The position numbers and the translations under genes were made by a program. 17,263 nt of DNA from an uncultured Curtobacterium sp. (GTDB lineage Bacteria; Actinomycetota; Actinomycetes; Actinomycetales; Microbacteriaceae), in contig CAJYIG010000254.1 in assembly GCA_913774725.1 (NCBI GenBank), positions 1 through 17,263 on the forward strand. The letters run 5' to 3'. Shown here one piece after another: positions 1 to 8,250 of this stretch; position 1 is the stretch's first letter; each line of letters starts with the position of its first letter. Under the pieces are notes generated by a model. It ran no database searches. It was not told where the DNA came from and saw only the letters and a program-made list of their open reading frames with translations.

Positions 1-33
1 GACGGCCCGTCGTACGGGGTACGACGGGCCGTC
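1..33. terminator. Perfect palindrome at left edge, probable terminator
   Basis: Arms at 1-15 and 19-33 are perfect reverse complements (GACGGCCCGTCGTAC) around a 3-base GGG loop. It lies 30 bases past the stop codon of the minus-strand gene ending at 63, so it could end that transcript, or one entering from outside the window. There is no T-run, which is usual for terminators in such GC-rich genomes. The palindrome might extend beyond the window. Confidence 0.55.
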
Positions 34-62
34 GACGGGTCAGGGAACGCCGCGATCAGCCC

Positions 63-698
63 TCACCCGGACACCGGCACACGCCGTGCGGCGACGCGCT
101 CGGCCTCGTGCACGGCGACCCGTTCCGCGGTGAGGAGCAGCGACGCCACCTCGGCCGAGGTGCGCCCGGGGCGGTCGTTCCAGGTGGTCAGGTCACGGAC
201 CCGGGCCATCCGCACGTCCGGCGCCGGGCACCAGAGGACCGGACGGCCCTCGTCAGCGGCCAGTGCGTGCCAGACGAGGTCGAGCGCACGCTGGACCTGC
301 TGCGAGTGCACGACCTGCGGGCCACCCGCCGCCGAGACGACCGCGCCGACCAGGCAGGCGGCGACGAGCGGTCGGCCCTGTGCGGCGAGCGCCGCCGCAC
401 TCGACGCCTTGCGCAGGCGTCCGTGCTCGTCGAGGTAGGCGAACCACGAGTGCTGGATCCACCCGCGCTCGACCACCCCGCGCGCGCCGGTGAGCAGCCG
501 CTGCAGGTCGTCGAGTTCGTGCAGGTGGGCCACCATGTGTCGGTCGCGAGCGAGCGCGCGGCGGACGGCCAGGCGGTCGAGCAGACCGCGCAGCCCGGTG
601 CGGCGAGGGGTGTCGGACGGGACGGTGCCCGGTCGGGTGGACAGGGCGGGAGAGGCGTCGGTGTCGACGTCGTGCGGGACGCGGAACTCGAGGGTCAT
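63..698 (-). CDS. DUF6197-like conserved hypothetical protein
   Basis: A 211-residue soluble protein of unknown function. It resembles the actinobacterial DUF6197 family: a block VVERGWIQHSW (residues 75-85), a small-residue segment ACLVGAV around Cys115, and the C-terminal signature TWNDRPGRTSAEV (172-184), close to the family's W-N-D-x-P-x-R-T pattern. The first 35 residues are low-complexity and probably disordered. The ATG at 698 is supported by a strong Shine-Dalgarno GGAGGGG (709-703) a few bases upstream. The next gene upstream on the same strand ends 57 bases away and this gene has its own promoter candidate, so it is probably monocistronic. The family assignment is from motif memory; no biochemical role is known to me. 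Confidence 0.7.
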   Translation of the reverse strand: MTLEFRVPHDVDTDASPALSTRPGTVPSDTPRRTGLRGLLDRLAVRRALARDRHMVAHLHELDDLQRLLTGARGVVERGWIQHSWFAYLDEHGRLRKASSAAALAAQGRPLVAACLVGAVVSAAGGPQVVHSQQVQRALDLVWHALAADEGRPVLWCPAPDVRMARVRDLTTWNDRPGRTSAEVASLLLTAERVAVHEAERVAARRVPVSG

Positions 699-737
699 CA
701 GGCCCCTCCGATCTCCAGTGCACGGACAGGTGAGGGA

Positions 738-766
738 ACGGTAACCCCTGCGGGCTCAGCCGTCCA
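738..766 (-). promoter_or_regulatory. Promoter candidate for the DUF6197-like gene
   Basis: On the minus strand TGGACG (766-761) and TACCGT (743-738) are separated by 17 bases. This would start transcription near 731 and give a leader of roughly 30 bases carrying the GGAGGGG ribosome site. The -35 box overlaps the last codons of the phosphotransferase gene. Confidence 0.4.
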
Positions 767-1634
767 GCACCGCGTCGATCGCACGGGCCGCGACCGTCCG
801 GAAGGCGTCGTCGTCCGTCACGGCGAGCGCCGACGCGATCGACACCGCCCATCCGCGGGCGCGCGTCCAGGTCGCCTCGTCCGCGTCGACGCGCGCGCCG
901 AAGGCCCGTCCGCCCGCGGCGTCGAACGTCAGCCAGCGGGTGGCGAGGTCGACCGCCGGGTCCCCCGCGGTCAGGTCGCCGAAGTCCACCACCGCCGACA
1001 GCCGTCGGTCGCCGAGGGGCGCTGGCTCCACGAGCAGGTTGAACGGGTGCAGGTCGCCGTGCACCCAGACGGGAGGCCCGGTGTGCGTCGGTGCCCCGGC
1101 CGCGGTCCGCCAGAGCGCGGCCAGCTCCGCGGCCCGGGGCACGTCGTCCGTCGCCAGTCGCGTCAGGACGGCGTCGCTCCGCGTCGCGAGCGGGACGGCG
1201 CGGACCGGGTTCACCGGAGCATCCGGCGGGGCGGGCACGTGCAGGCGGGTCACCACGGCGGCGAGGTCGTGTGCCACCCGGACACCCTGGGCGTGCTCCC
1301 CCGCCGTGCGACCGCGGAACCAGGGCACGACGCTCCACGCCCACGGGTACCCGAGCGCCGGGCGGCCGGTGCGGACGGGCTCGGGGACCGGCACGACGTC
1401 GCCCACCAGCGCGGCGATCGTCGGCAGCCAGCGCTGCTCGTGCTCGACCAGGGTGGCGGCGGCGGCGCGGCGGGGCAGCCGCACGGCCAGGGAGTCGCCG
1501 GCCCGGACCACGACGTTGTCCCACCCGCTCGCGACGACGCGCAGCGGCAGGTCGGCGAGGTCCGGGTGCTGGACGCGGAGCAGTGCGGCGACGAGGTCGA
1601 CGTCGACGTCGAACTCGGCGGCCGGGGTGCCCAT
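756..1634 (-). CDS. Aminoglycoside phosphotransferase (APH) family kinase
   Basis: A 292-residue protein with the APH/choline-kinase fold. The N-lobe includes VVVRAGDSLAVRLPRR (41-56). The catalytic loop is HGDLHPFN (192-199, presumed base Asp194 and metal-binding Asn199). The DFG-equivalent VDFGDLTAGDPAVDL follows at 216-230 (Asp217). Proteins with this layout transfer phosphate from ATP to a hydroxyl of an antibiotic or small metabolite. The sequence resembles the broad environmental branch of the family, so the substrate cannot be named and resistance should not be assumed. The ATG at 1634 sits six bases after a TACCCT -10 box and lacks a Shine-Dalgarno, which argues for a leaderless start. 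The upstream regulator gene ends at 1751 with a hairpin between, so the two are probably separate transcripts. Confidence 0.85.
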   Translation of the reverse strand: MGTPAAEFDVDVDLVAALLRVQHPDLADLPLRVVASGWDNVVVRAGDSLAVRLPRRAAAATLVEHEQRWLPTIAALVGDVVPVPEPVRTGRPALGYPWAWSVVPWFRGRTAGEHAQGVRVAHDLAAVVTRLHVPAPPDAPVNPVRAVPLATRSDAVLTRLATDDVPRAAELAALWRTAAGAPTHTGPPVWVHGDLHPFNLLVEPAPLGDRRLSAVVDFGDLTAGDPAVDLATRWLTFDAAGGRAFGARVDADEATWTRARGWAVSIASALAVTDDDAFRTVAARAIDAVLDG

Positions 1635-1640
1635 CACGCA

Positions 1641-1646
1641 AGGGTA
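1641..1646 (-). promoter_or_regulatory. -10 box for leaderless phosphotransferase gene
   Basis: TACCCT on the minus strand ends six bases before the ATG at 1634, placing the expected transcription start at or next to the A of the start codon. A GC-rich palindrome (CCCCGC at 1662-1667, GTGGGG at 1672-1677) lies about where the -35 region would be. No convincing -35 hexamer is seen. Confidence 0.5.
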
Positions 1647-1716
1647 GGACGGCGGCGTGATCCCCGCGAACGTGGGGCTGCTGCGGAAACGTACTCCTTG
1701 GTATCCTCCAAGAGAA

Positions 1717-1750
1717 GCGACGTGGGTGTCCCTGGGGGGACCCGCGTCGC
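1717..1750 (-). terminator. Terminator of the TetR gene
   Basis: Arms 1717-1727 and 1740-1750 pair over 11 bases with one G-U pair (GCGACGTGGGT with ACCCGCGTCGC) around a 12-base loop. It begins immediately after the TetR stop codon. Downstream on the minus strand is TTCTCTTGG, unusually T-rich for this region. This fits an intrinsic terminator separating the regulator from the phosphotransferase gene. Confidence 0.6.
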
Positions 1751-2470
1751 TCAGGCTCGTCCGGGGGTGCTGGCTCGTCCGGGGGTGCTGGCTCCTCCGG
1801 GGGCGCTGACGTCTCCGGGGCGCTCCGGCTCGATGATCGCCACGAGCCGTGGGACGTCCGCCCGGGTCCGTTCGGTGGCGATCGCCGACAGCAGCACCGT
1901 CCAGAGCTCCCGGAGCCGCTCGAACAGGTCGGCGCGGTCGTGCAGCACGTCCGAGAACATCTGGACGCCCGCCACCGCCGGACTCACCACGTGGCCGATC
2001 ATCCTCGGGTCCCACGACGGGTCGACCTCGCCCGCGTCGATCGCCCGCCGGACCACGTCGGCGGTGTGCTCGACCCAGTGCTCGTACGGCCGGTCCCGCG
2101 GGATCACCCTGGTGTTCGGGTCGGTGGCGAGCCGGAGCCCGGCGCGGACCACGACCTCCCGCGTCATCTGCGTCGCCACCCCCTGCGACATCCACATCAG
2201 CGACTCGAGCGGCGAGGTCGACCGCGCGGCCGCCACCTCGGCGTAGTGCCGCGAGATCTCGTCCTGCCGGGCGATCACGGCACCCGCGATGTCGACCTTC
2301 GACCGGAAGTGGAAGTACAGCGCACCCTTCGTCATGCCGGCCCGGTCGGCGACGCCGTCCATCGACGCCCCCACGAAGCCGCGCTCGTCGAACTCGGCCG
2401 CCGCCGCCTCGATGAGGGCCGCGCGGGTCGCCACCGCCCGCTCCTGCCTGATCCGGCCGTCCTGCGCCAT
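1751..2470 (-). CDS. TetR-family regulator, gamma-butyrolactone-receptor-like
   Basis: A 239-residue TetR regulator. The N-terminal helix-turn-helix spans about residues 12-58 and contains GMTKGALYFHFRSK (45-58). The start QERAVATR...AAAAEFDERGF and the TKGALYFHF-SK block resemble the ScbR/ArpA autoregulator-receptor branch, so a small hydrophobic ligand is plausible but unproven. No butyrolactone synthase is nearby. The ligand domain runs to about residue 215, followed by a low-complexity Ala/Pro/Gly/Ser tail made by an 18-bp tandem DNA repeat. The ATG at 2470 is chosen because TACCAT (2483-2478) ends seven bases upstream, giving a leaderless message; the frame is open further upstream but with no better signal. 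It is divergent from the membrane protein gene at 2551, a likely target. Confidence 0.85.
   Translation of the reverse strand: MAQDGRIRQERAVATRAALIEAAAAEFDERGFVGASMDGVADRAGMTKGALYFHFRSKVDIAGAVIARQDEISRHYAEVAAARSTSPLESLMWMSQGVATQMTREVVVRAGLRLATDPNTRVIPRDRPYEHWVEHTADVVRRAIDAGEVDPSWDPRMIGHVVSPAVAGVQMFSDVLHDRADLFERLRELWTVLLSAIATERTRADVPRLVAIIEPERPGDVSAPGGASTPGRASTPGRA
1754..1824. repeat. 18-bp tandem repeat in the TetR C-terminal tail
   Basis: Three 18-bp units (1754-1771, 1772-1789, 1790-1807) and a degenerate fourth (1808-1824). Units one and two are identical and the third differs at two positions. In the reading frame each unit encodes a six-residue Ala-Ser-Thr-Pro-Gly-Arg type motif, so changes in copy number would lengthen or shorten the tail without a frameshift. 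Confidence 0.85.
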
Positions 2471-2477
2471 GCCGTCG

Positions 2478-2483
2478 ATGGTA
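2478..2483 (-). promoter_or_regulatory. -10 box for leaderless TetR gene
   Basis: TACCAT on the minus strand ends seven bases before the ATG at 2470. No Shine-Dalgarno lies between. No strong -35 hexamer is seen. Confidence 0.5.
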
Positions 2484-2503
2484 GCCAGGAGGCACTGCTC
2501 GAA

Positions 2504-2524
2504 GGGGGCCCTCAGGGGACCCCC
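2504..2524. promoter_or_regulatory. Imperfect palindrome, candidate TetR operator
   Basis: GGGGGCCCT and AGGGGACCCCC form an imperfect inverted repeat between the divergent TetR and membrane-protein genes. It covers the position expected for the -35 region of the TACGGT promoter at 2538. TetR regulators usually bind palindromes in such divergent intervals; binding here is inferred only. Confidence 0.35.
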
Positions 2525-2537
2525 CGGAGGGCTGCCG

Positions 2538-2543
2538 TACGGT
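2538..2543 (+). promoter_or_regulatory. -10 box for leaderless membrane protein gene
   Basis: TACGGT ends seven bases before the ATG at 2551, with no Shine-Dalgarno between. This favours ATG 2551 over the in-frame GTG at 2542, which overlaps the -10 box itself. Confidence 0.5.
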
Positions 2544-2550
2544 GACCGGC

Positions 2551-2982
2551 ATGGAAGGACGGCTGGAGCCCGGGCGCTGGGCACGGGTGGGACGGTGGCT
2601 GCTGCTGCCGATCGCCGTGCTCGACTGGGTCGCCCTCGCACCGCAGCCCGTCGTCGTCATCGCCTTCCTGATCGCCGTGATCGGCATGATCGGCATGGTC
2701 GGCGCGCTCGTCGTCCGGATGCTCCACCGGTCCCGCGGCGCGATGGCCGGGCTCGGGGTGGTGCTGCTCCTCGCCGGGCTCGTCGTGCTCGGGCTCGACC
2801 CGTTCCCGGGTACGGTGCCGTTCCTCGACCCGTGGTGGCCGGACGCGATCACGCAGCCCCAGGTCGTCGGCAGCGCCTACTGGAAGACCGCGGGTCTCGG
2901 CATCGAGCTCGCCGGCGTCGCGCTCCTGGCCACGCTGCTCGTCGCCACCGCGACCGGACGCCCGGCCCCGCGAGACCGCTGA
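2551..2982 (+). CDS. Small four-helix membrane protein, unknown function
   Basis: A 143-residue protein with four predicted membrane helices at about residues 14-30, 34-57, 66-82 and 113-134. A non-helical stretch rich in Pro, Asp and Trp (GLDPFPGTVPFLDPWWPD, 81-98) separates helices three and four. I do not recognise the family. It is transcribed away from the TetR gene across an 80-bp gap holding a palindrome, so regulation by that repressor, and possibly export or sensing of the same ligand, is a reasonable guess. It ends 27 bases from the stop of the convergent GAF/PP2C-like gene, and no clear terminator is visible between them. Confidence 0.7.
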   Translation: MEGRLEPGRWARVGRWLLLPIAVLDWVALAPQPVVVIAFLIAVIGMIGMVGALVVRMLHRSRGAMAGLGVVLLLAGLVVLGLDPFPGTVPFLDPWWPDAITQPQVVGSAYWKTAGLGIELAGVALLATLLVATATGRPAPRDR

Positions 2983-3009
2983 CCACCCGCTCCCGGCCAC
3001 TCCGCGCGG

Positions 3010-4161
3010 TCAGGTGCGCGTGAGCACCACGACGGCGACGTCCGCGGCGCTGCCGCCGGCCAGGACGAGCGACCGGATGTGCGCGACGAGGTCCTCGGGG
3101 TGCGCCGCTGCCAGGGCGGCGAGGGCCTGCACGTCACCGATCCCGTCGAGGGCCAGCGTGCCGTCGGTGACGAGCACCAGCCGGTCCCCCGGCGCGAGGT
3201 CGAGTGTCCCGACGGTCCGCGGGACGGTCACGGGCTGCAGGCCGATCGGCAGGTCCGACGACCCCAGGGTGGTCGTGGTCGCGTCGGCACGGACGAGCAG
3301 CGCCGGGCCGTGTCCGGCGTCGACCCACTCCGCGTGACCCGTCGTCGGGTCGAGGCGCACGTGCAGGACGGACCCGACGGCAGCGCCGGCCGACAGGTCG
3401 GGGGCGAGTTGCGCCTCCAGGCCGGCGAGGGCCTCACGGAGCGGCAGCTCGCTGCGTGCGACGACCGCGGCCCGCACCGAGGCGGCGAGGAGCGCCGAGG
3501 CCCGACCTGCCGCGGCGACCGTGCCGACGGTGGCCTGGACCGTCCCGTCGGCGTCGACGCGCCAGTCGACCAGGTCGCCGCCGTGTTCGTCCGGCTCGAG
3601 GAACCCGTCCACCGTGGCACCCGGCACCGTGACGGGCTCGGGTACCAGCCCGGTGAGCACCCGGCGCACCCGGCCCTGCTCGATCGAGTGCCCGAGCTCA
3701 CGTTCCGCCCAGCGCGCGAGGTCCCCGAGGAGCGCGAGGTCCTCGTCGGAGAACACCCGCGGTTCGGCGTCCATGACGCACAGCGTCCCCACACGGGTGC
3801 CGTCCGGCATCGTCAGCGGCGCTCCCGCGTAGAACCGGACCCCGTACTCGGTCACGGCCGGCGTGTCGGCGAACCGGACGTCGAGGAGCGTGTCCGGGAC
3901 CACCATGGGTCCGGGCGTCAGCACGGTCGTCGCGCAGAACTGCCCGGTGGCCGGCACGCTGGTGCCCTGCTGGAACCCGTAGGTCGACTGCGTGGTGACG
4001 AGGTCGGCGTGCACGAGGTTCAGGAAGGTCAGCGGGACGCCGAACGCCTCGTGGGTCATGCGCGTGATGCGGTCGAAGCGCTCCTCCGGGCCGGAACCGA
4101 GGACGGCGAGCGCCTCGATCACCGCGGTGCGCCGGGCCGCACCGTCGAGCTGGTCGGTCAT
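3010..4161 (-). CDS. GAF domain plus degenerate PP2C/SpoIIE-like phosphatase domain
   Basis: A 383-residue soluble protein. Residues about 25-160 form a GAF domain, with the typical VRFYAGAPL (108-116) and GTLCVMD (125-131) blocks. Residues about 175-383 resemble a SpoIIE/RsbU-type PP2C domain, which normally dephosphorylates anti-anti-sigma factors. Two of the four usual metal-binding Asp positions are kept (GGD, Asp196; TDG, Asp333). The GDxxGHG motif reads GTVAAAG (213-219), with Thr214 in place of Asp, and the C-terminal DD motif reads AD, with Ala373 in place of the first Asp. It may therefore be an inactive sensor or scaffold. The ATG overlaps the ThuA stop codon (ATGA), with AGGAGG just upstream inside the ThuA gene, so translation is coupled. 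Confidence 0.82.
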   Translation of the reverse strand: MTDQLDGAARRTAVIEALAVLGSGPEERFDRITRMTHEAFGVPLTFLNLVHADLVTTQSTYGFQQGTSVPATGQFCATTVLTPGPMVVPDTLLDVRFADTPAVTEYGVRFYAGAPLTMPDGTRVGTLCVMDAEPRVFSDEDLALLGDLARWAERELGHSIEQGRVRRVLTGLVPEPVTVPGATVDGFLEPDEHGGDLVDWRVDADGTVQATVGTVAAAGRASALLAASVRAAVVARSELPLREALAGLEAQLAPDLSAGAAVGSVLHVRLDPTTGHAEWVDAGHGPALLVRADATTTTLGSSDLPIGLQPVTVPRTVGTLDLAPGDRLVLVTDGTLALDGIGDVQALAALAAAHPEDLVAHIRSLVLAGGSAADVAVVVLTRT

Positions 4162-4934
4162 CCCTCCTGTGTACCCGCACCGGCGTCGAGGAACCAGTCC
4201 CGCGGGTGGGGGTCGGCGGTCAGCGCGCGCCGCTCGGACGTCGGCGCCGCCCAGGACGCCGCGTTCGCGAGCACCCGCTGGACGTCGGGGTGGTGGTAGA
4301 CGGGGTACTCCTGGTCGCCCGGCGAGAAGTAGAAGACCCGGCCGAGGCCGCGGCGGTAAGCGACACCGGAGCGGAAGACCTCACCGCCGGCGAAGGTCGA
4401 CAGGAAGACCTCCTCGTCGGGGCGGGGGATGTCGAAGTACTCGCCGTACATCTCCTGGCGGTCGATGACGATCGGGTGCGGGACGCCGGCGGCGATCGGG
4501 TGCTCGGGTGCGATCGTCCAGACGAGCTCGCGCTTCCCGTCGTTGCGCCACTTCAGCGAGCACGTGGTGCCCATCAGCCGGGTGAACGGCTTCGAGTAGT
4601 GCCCGGAGTGCAGCACGACCAGACCCATCCCGGCGTGCACGGCCTCGACGACGCGGGTGACGACCTCGTCGGAGACGTCCTGGTGGGCGACGTGGCCCCA
4701 CCAGAACAGGACGTCGGTCTGCGCGAGCCGCTCGGCGGTCAGGCCGTGCTCCGGCTCCTGCAGCGTGGCGGTGCTGACCGATGCCTCCGGGTGGTGCTCC
4801 CGGAGTGCGGCGGCGATCACGGTGTGCATGCCGTCGGGGTAGTGCCCGAGCACGGTCGCGTCACCGCGGCTCTCGTGCACGTTCTCGTTCCAGACGACGA
4901 TGTTCAGGGGACGGCTCTCGGTCGGCGCTGACAT
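4158..4934 (-). CDS. ThuA-like domain protein (trehalose utilisation type)
   Basis: A 258-residue protein with the ThuA-like, glutamine-amidotransferase-like fold. Features are an N-terminal NIVVWNENVHE strand (11-21), HYPDGMH (31-37), DVLFWWGHVAH (74-84), LVVLHSGHYSKPF (105-117) and a C-terminal GLGRVFYFSPG (196-206). ThuA proteins are linked to trehalose and related disaccharide catabolism, probably acting on 3-keto-sugar intermediates; the substrate here is unknown and no sugar dehydrogenase is adjacent. The Cys expected in true amidotransferases is Ser110 (LHSGH), as in other ThuA proteins. The start at 4934 is seven bases after TAGCGT (4947-4942), suggesting a leaderless message. It is the first gene of a two-gene unit with the GAF protein. 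Confidence 0.85.
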   Translation of the reverse strand: MSAPTESRPLNIVVWNENVHESRGDATVLGHYPDGMHTVIAAALREHHPEASVSTATLQEPEHGLTAERLAQTDVLFWWGHVAHQDVSDEVVTRVVEAVHAGMGLVVLHSGHYSKPFTRLMGTTCSLKWRNDGKRELVWTIAPEHPIAAGVPHPIVIDRQEMYGEYFDIPRPDEEVFLSTFAGGEVFRSGVAYRRGLGRVFYFSPGDQEYPVYHHPDVQRVLANAASWAAPTSERRALTADPHPRDWFLDAGAGTQEG

Positions 4935-4941
4935 GCCCCCG

Positions 4942-4947
4942 ACGCTA
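4942..4947 (-). promoter_or_regulatory. -10 box for leaderless thuA-like operon
   Basis: TAGCGT on the minus strand ends seven bases before the ATG at 4934. A GGGGG run lies next to the ATG, too close to be a good ribosome site. Confidence 0.5.
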
Positions 4948-5008
4948 CCCGCTCCCCGGGTCGAATCGATACGACCGCCGGTGTGTCGGGCCGCGGCGGG
5001 GCGGCGGC

Positions 5009-5114
5009 GCGGCCGTGGTGGGGCTGTGGCGCGGCCGCGGTGGGGCTGTGGCTGGCGGCTGTCGGGGCCGTGGCGGGCGGCTTTCGGGGCTGTGGCGGGC
5101 GGCTGTCGGGGTTC
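5009..5114. repeat. 22-bp G-rich tandem repeat array
   Basis: About 4.7 copies of a 22-bp unit: 5009-5030, 5031-5052 (one mismatch), then shifted copies at 5054-5075 and 5076-5097 and a partial copy at 5098-5114. All G-runs (five GGGG) are on the plus strand and recur about every 22 bases. The array fills most of the interval between the divergent thuA-like and DUF3817 genes, directly upstream of the latter. No convincing coding frame covers it. Confidence 0.8.
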
Positions 5115-5144
5115 TTCCCGGACGGGTGCGCGACCATGTGGGCC

Positions 5145-5597
5145 ATGACCCCTCGCTCCCTGTTCCGCGTCGCTGCGGTGGCCGAACTCGTGACCTGGAC
5201 GCTCCTCATCGCCGGCATGGTGCTGAAGTACGGGTTGGACGCCGGCGACTGGGGCGTACGGATCGGCGGGAGCGTCCACGGGTTCGTGTTCCTGGCGTAC
5301 CTCGTGGTGACGACCGTCGTCGCGGTGAACCAGCGCTGGTCGGTCGGGGCGCTCGTGCTCGGCTGGGTCAGTGCCGTCGTGCCGTACGCCACCGTGCCGT
5401 TCGAGGTCGCGGTCGCCCGGCGCGGCATGCTCGAGGGCCCGTGGCGCCGGTCGCCCGACGACCGGTCGGGGTTCTGGGACCGCCTGCTCTTCTTCGTGGT
5501 GCGGCGCCCCGCGGTGTCGGCCGGCATCGGTGTCGTCGCCGTCGCGCTGGTGTTCTCGGCCCTGCTGGTCGTCGGCCCCCCGGTGCCGAAGGGCTGA
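5145..5597 (+). CDS. DUF3817 integral membrane protein
   Basis: A 150-residue membrane protein matching DUF3817. It has the conserved start LFRVAAVAELVTWTLLIAGM (residues 6-25), followed by LKYG, then SVHGFVFLAYLV in the second helix, an ALVLGWVSAVVPYATVPFE segment and a final helix near residues 125-145. The biochemical role is unknown. The ATG at 5145 is preferred by family start; an in-frame ATG at 5136 would add three residues. A weak -10-like GACCAT (5132-5137) lies seven bases upstream of 5145. A G-rich tandem array occupies the upstream region and a repeat island follows the stop. Confidence 0.8.
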   Translation: MTPRSLFRVAAVAELVTWTLLIAGMVLKYGLDAGDWGVRIGGSVHGFVFLAYLVVTTVVAVNQRWSVGALVLGWVSAVVPYATVPFEVAVARRGMLEGPWRRSPDDRSGFWDRLLFFVVRRPAVSAGIGVVAVALVFSALLVVGPPVPKG

Positions 5598-5646
5598 CGC
5601 AGCGGCGCTGCGGCTGCTCGCTGCCTCGTGACGTGCCGCCGGGTCG

Positions 5647-5686
5647 GTCGCCGGATCGCCAGGTCGCCGGGTCGCCAGGTCGCCAG
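5647..5686. repeat. 8-bp tandem repeat
   Basis: Five consecutive 8-bp units of the form GTCGCCRG (5647-5654, 5655-5662, 5663-5670, 5671-5678, 5679-5686), running into a sixth degenerate unit that begins the 31-bp repeats. It lies in the 328-bp gene-free interval between the DUF3817 gene and icd. Confidence 0.85.
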
Positions 5687-5800
5687 GTCGCACGACGTGC
5701 CGCTCGCGGTCGTCCTGGTCGCACGACGTGCCGCCCGCGGTCGTCCTGGTCGCACAACATGCCGCTCACCTTCCACCGCGACGGCATGTCGTGCGACCAG
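5687..5800. repeat. 31-bp direct repeats ending in a long inverted repeat
   Basis: Two full 31-bp units (5687-5717, 5718-5748; one mismatch) and a third partial unit from 5749. The arm CTGGTCGCACAACATGCCG (5746-5764) is matched by the reverse-complementary CGGCATGTCGTGCGACCAG (5782-5800) with one mismatch in 19, across a 17-base loop. The same arm, slightly diverged, also occurs at 5684-5702 and 5715-5733, so the single inverted copy could pair with any of three direct copies. Confidence 0.85.
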
Positions 5801-5803
5801 AAC

Positions 5804-5839
5804 GGACCGGGCGGACCGGGCGAACCGGGCGGACGGGGC
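5804..5839. repeat. 9-bp tandem repeat beside the icd terminator
   Basis: Four 9-bp units, GGACCGGGC twice (5804-5812, 5813-5821), GAACCGGGC (5822-5830) and GGACGGGGC (5831-5839). The following 25 bases are similar but irregular GC-rich sequence. No gene is apparent. Confidence 0.8.
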
Positions 5840-5865
5840 CGGCGGGCCGGGCGGACGGGGCGACG

Positions 5866-5911
5866 ACGGACGGGAGGCGCGGTGCCAGCCGGCACCGCGC
5901 CTCCCGTCCGT
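5866..5911. terminator. Strong hairpin terminator downstream of icd
   Basis: Perfect 21-bp arms (5866-5886 and 5891-5911) with an AGCC tetraloop. It starts 14 bases past the icd stop codon and could also stop transcription from the convergent DUF3817 gene. The core CGGACGGGAGGCGCGGTGC is identical to that of the hairpin at 11455-11500. Confidence 0.85.
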
Positions 5912-5925
5912 TGCGGGTCGCGTCC

Positions 5926-8136
<2,211 letters not shown>

Positions 8137-8183
8137 GCTGGCGGGTACTCCCTTGTTCGACCGTGCCGGACCTCGGTCCGTCC

Positions 8184-8221
8184 ACGGTACTCGCGGCGCG
8201 GATTCTCTCGACGTCAAGATA
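8184..8221 (-). promoter_or_regulatory. icd promoter region with candidate operator palindrome
   Basis: The plus-strand sequence TCTCTCGACGTCAAGATA (8204-8221) is a near-palindrome centred on GACGTC, with 7 of 9 base pairs matching. On the minus strand it contains TTGACG (8217-8212), a -35-like box, and TACCGT (8189-8184) is a possible -10. The spacer of 22 bases is too long for a standard promoter, so the exact pairing is uncertain. A small hairpin (8167-8180) lies in the presumed leader. Confidence 0.45.
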
Positions 8222-8250
8222 CCCGGTCCGGACCCCGCCGTGGCGGGGCG

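Noticed and set aside
5009..5114. Classical G-quadruplex
   Set aside because: The GGGG runs are about 18 bases apart, too far for standard short-loop quadruplexes.
4981..5144. Small protein-coding gene within the G-rich array
   Set aside because: Frames through the array give repetitive Gly/Arg/Ala peptides with no ribosome site or family similarity.
5687..5764. Possible CRISPR array (31-bp repeats)
   Set aside because: The 31-bp units are directly adjacent with no spacers, and no cas genes are present.
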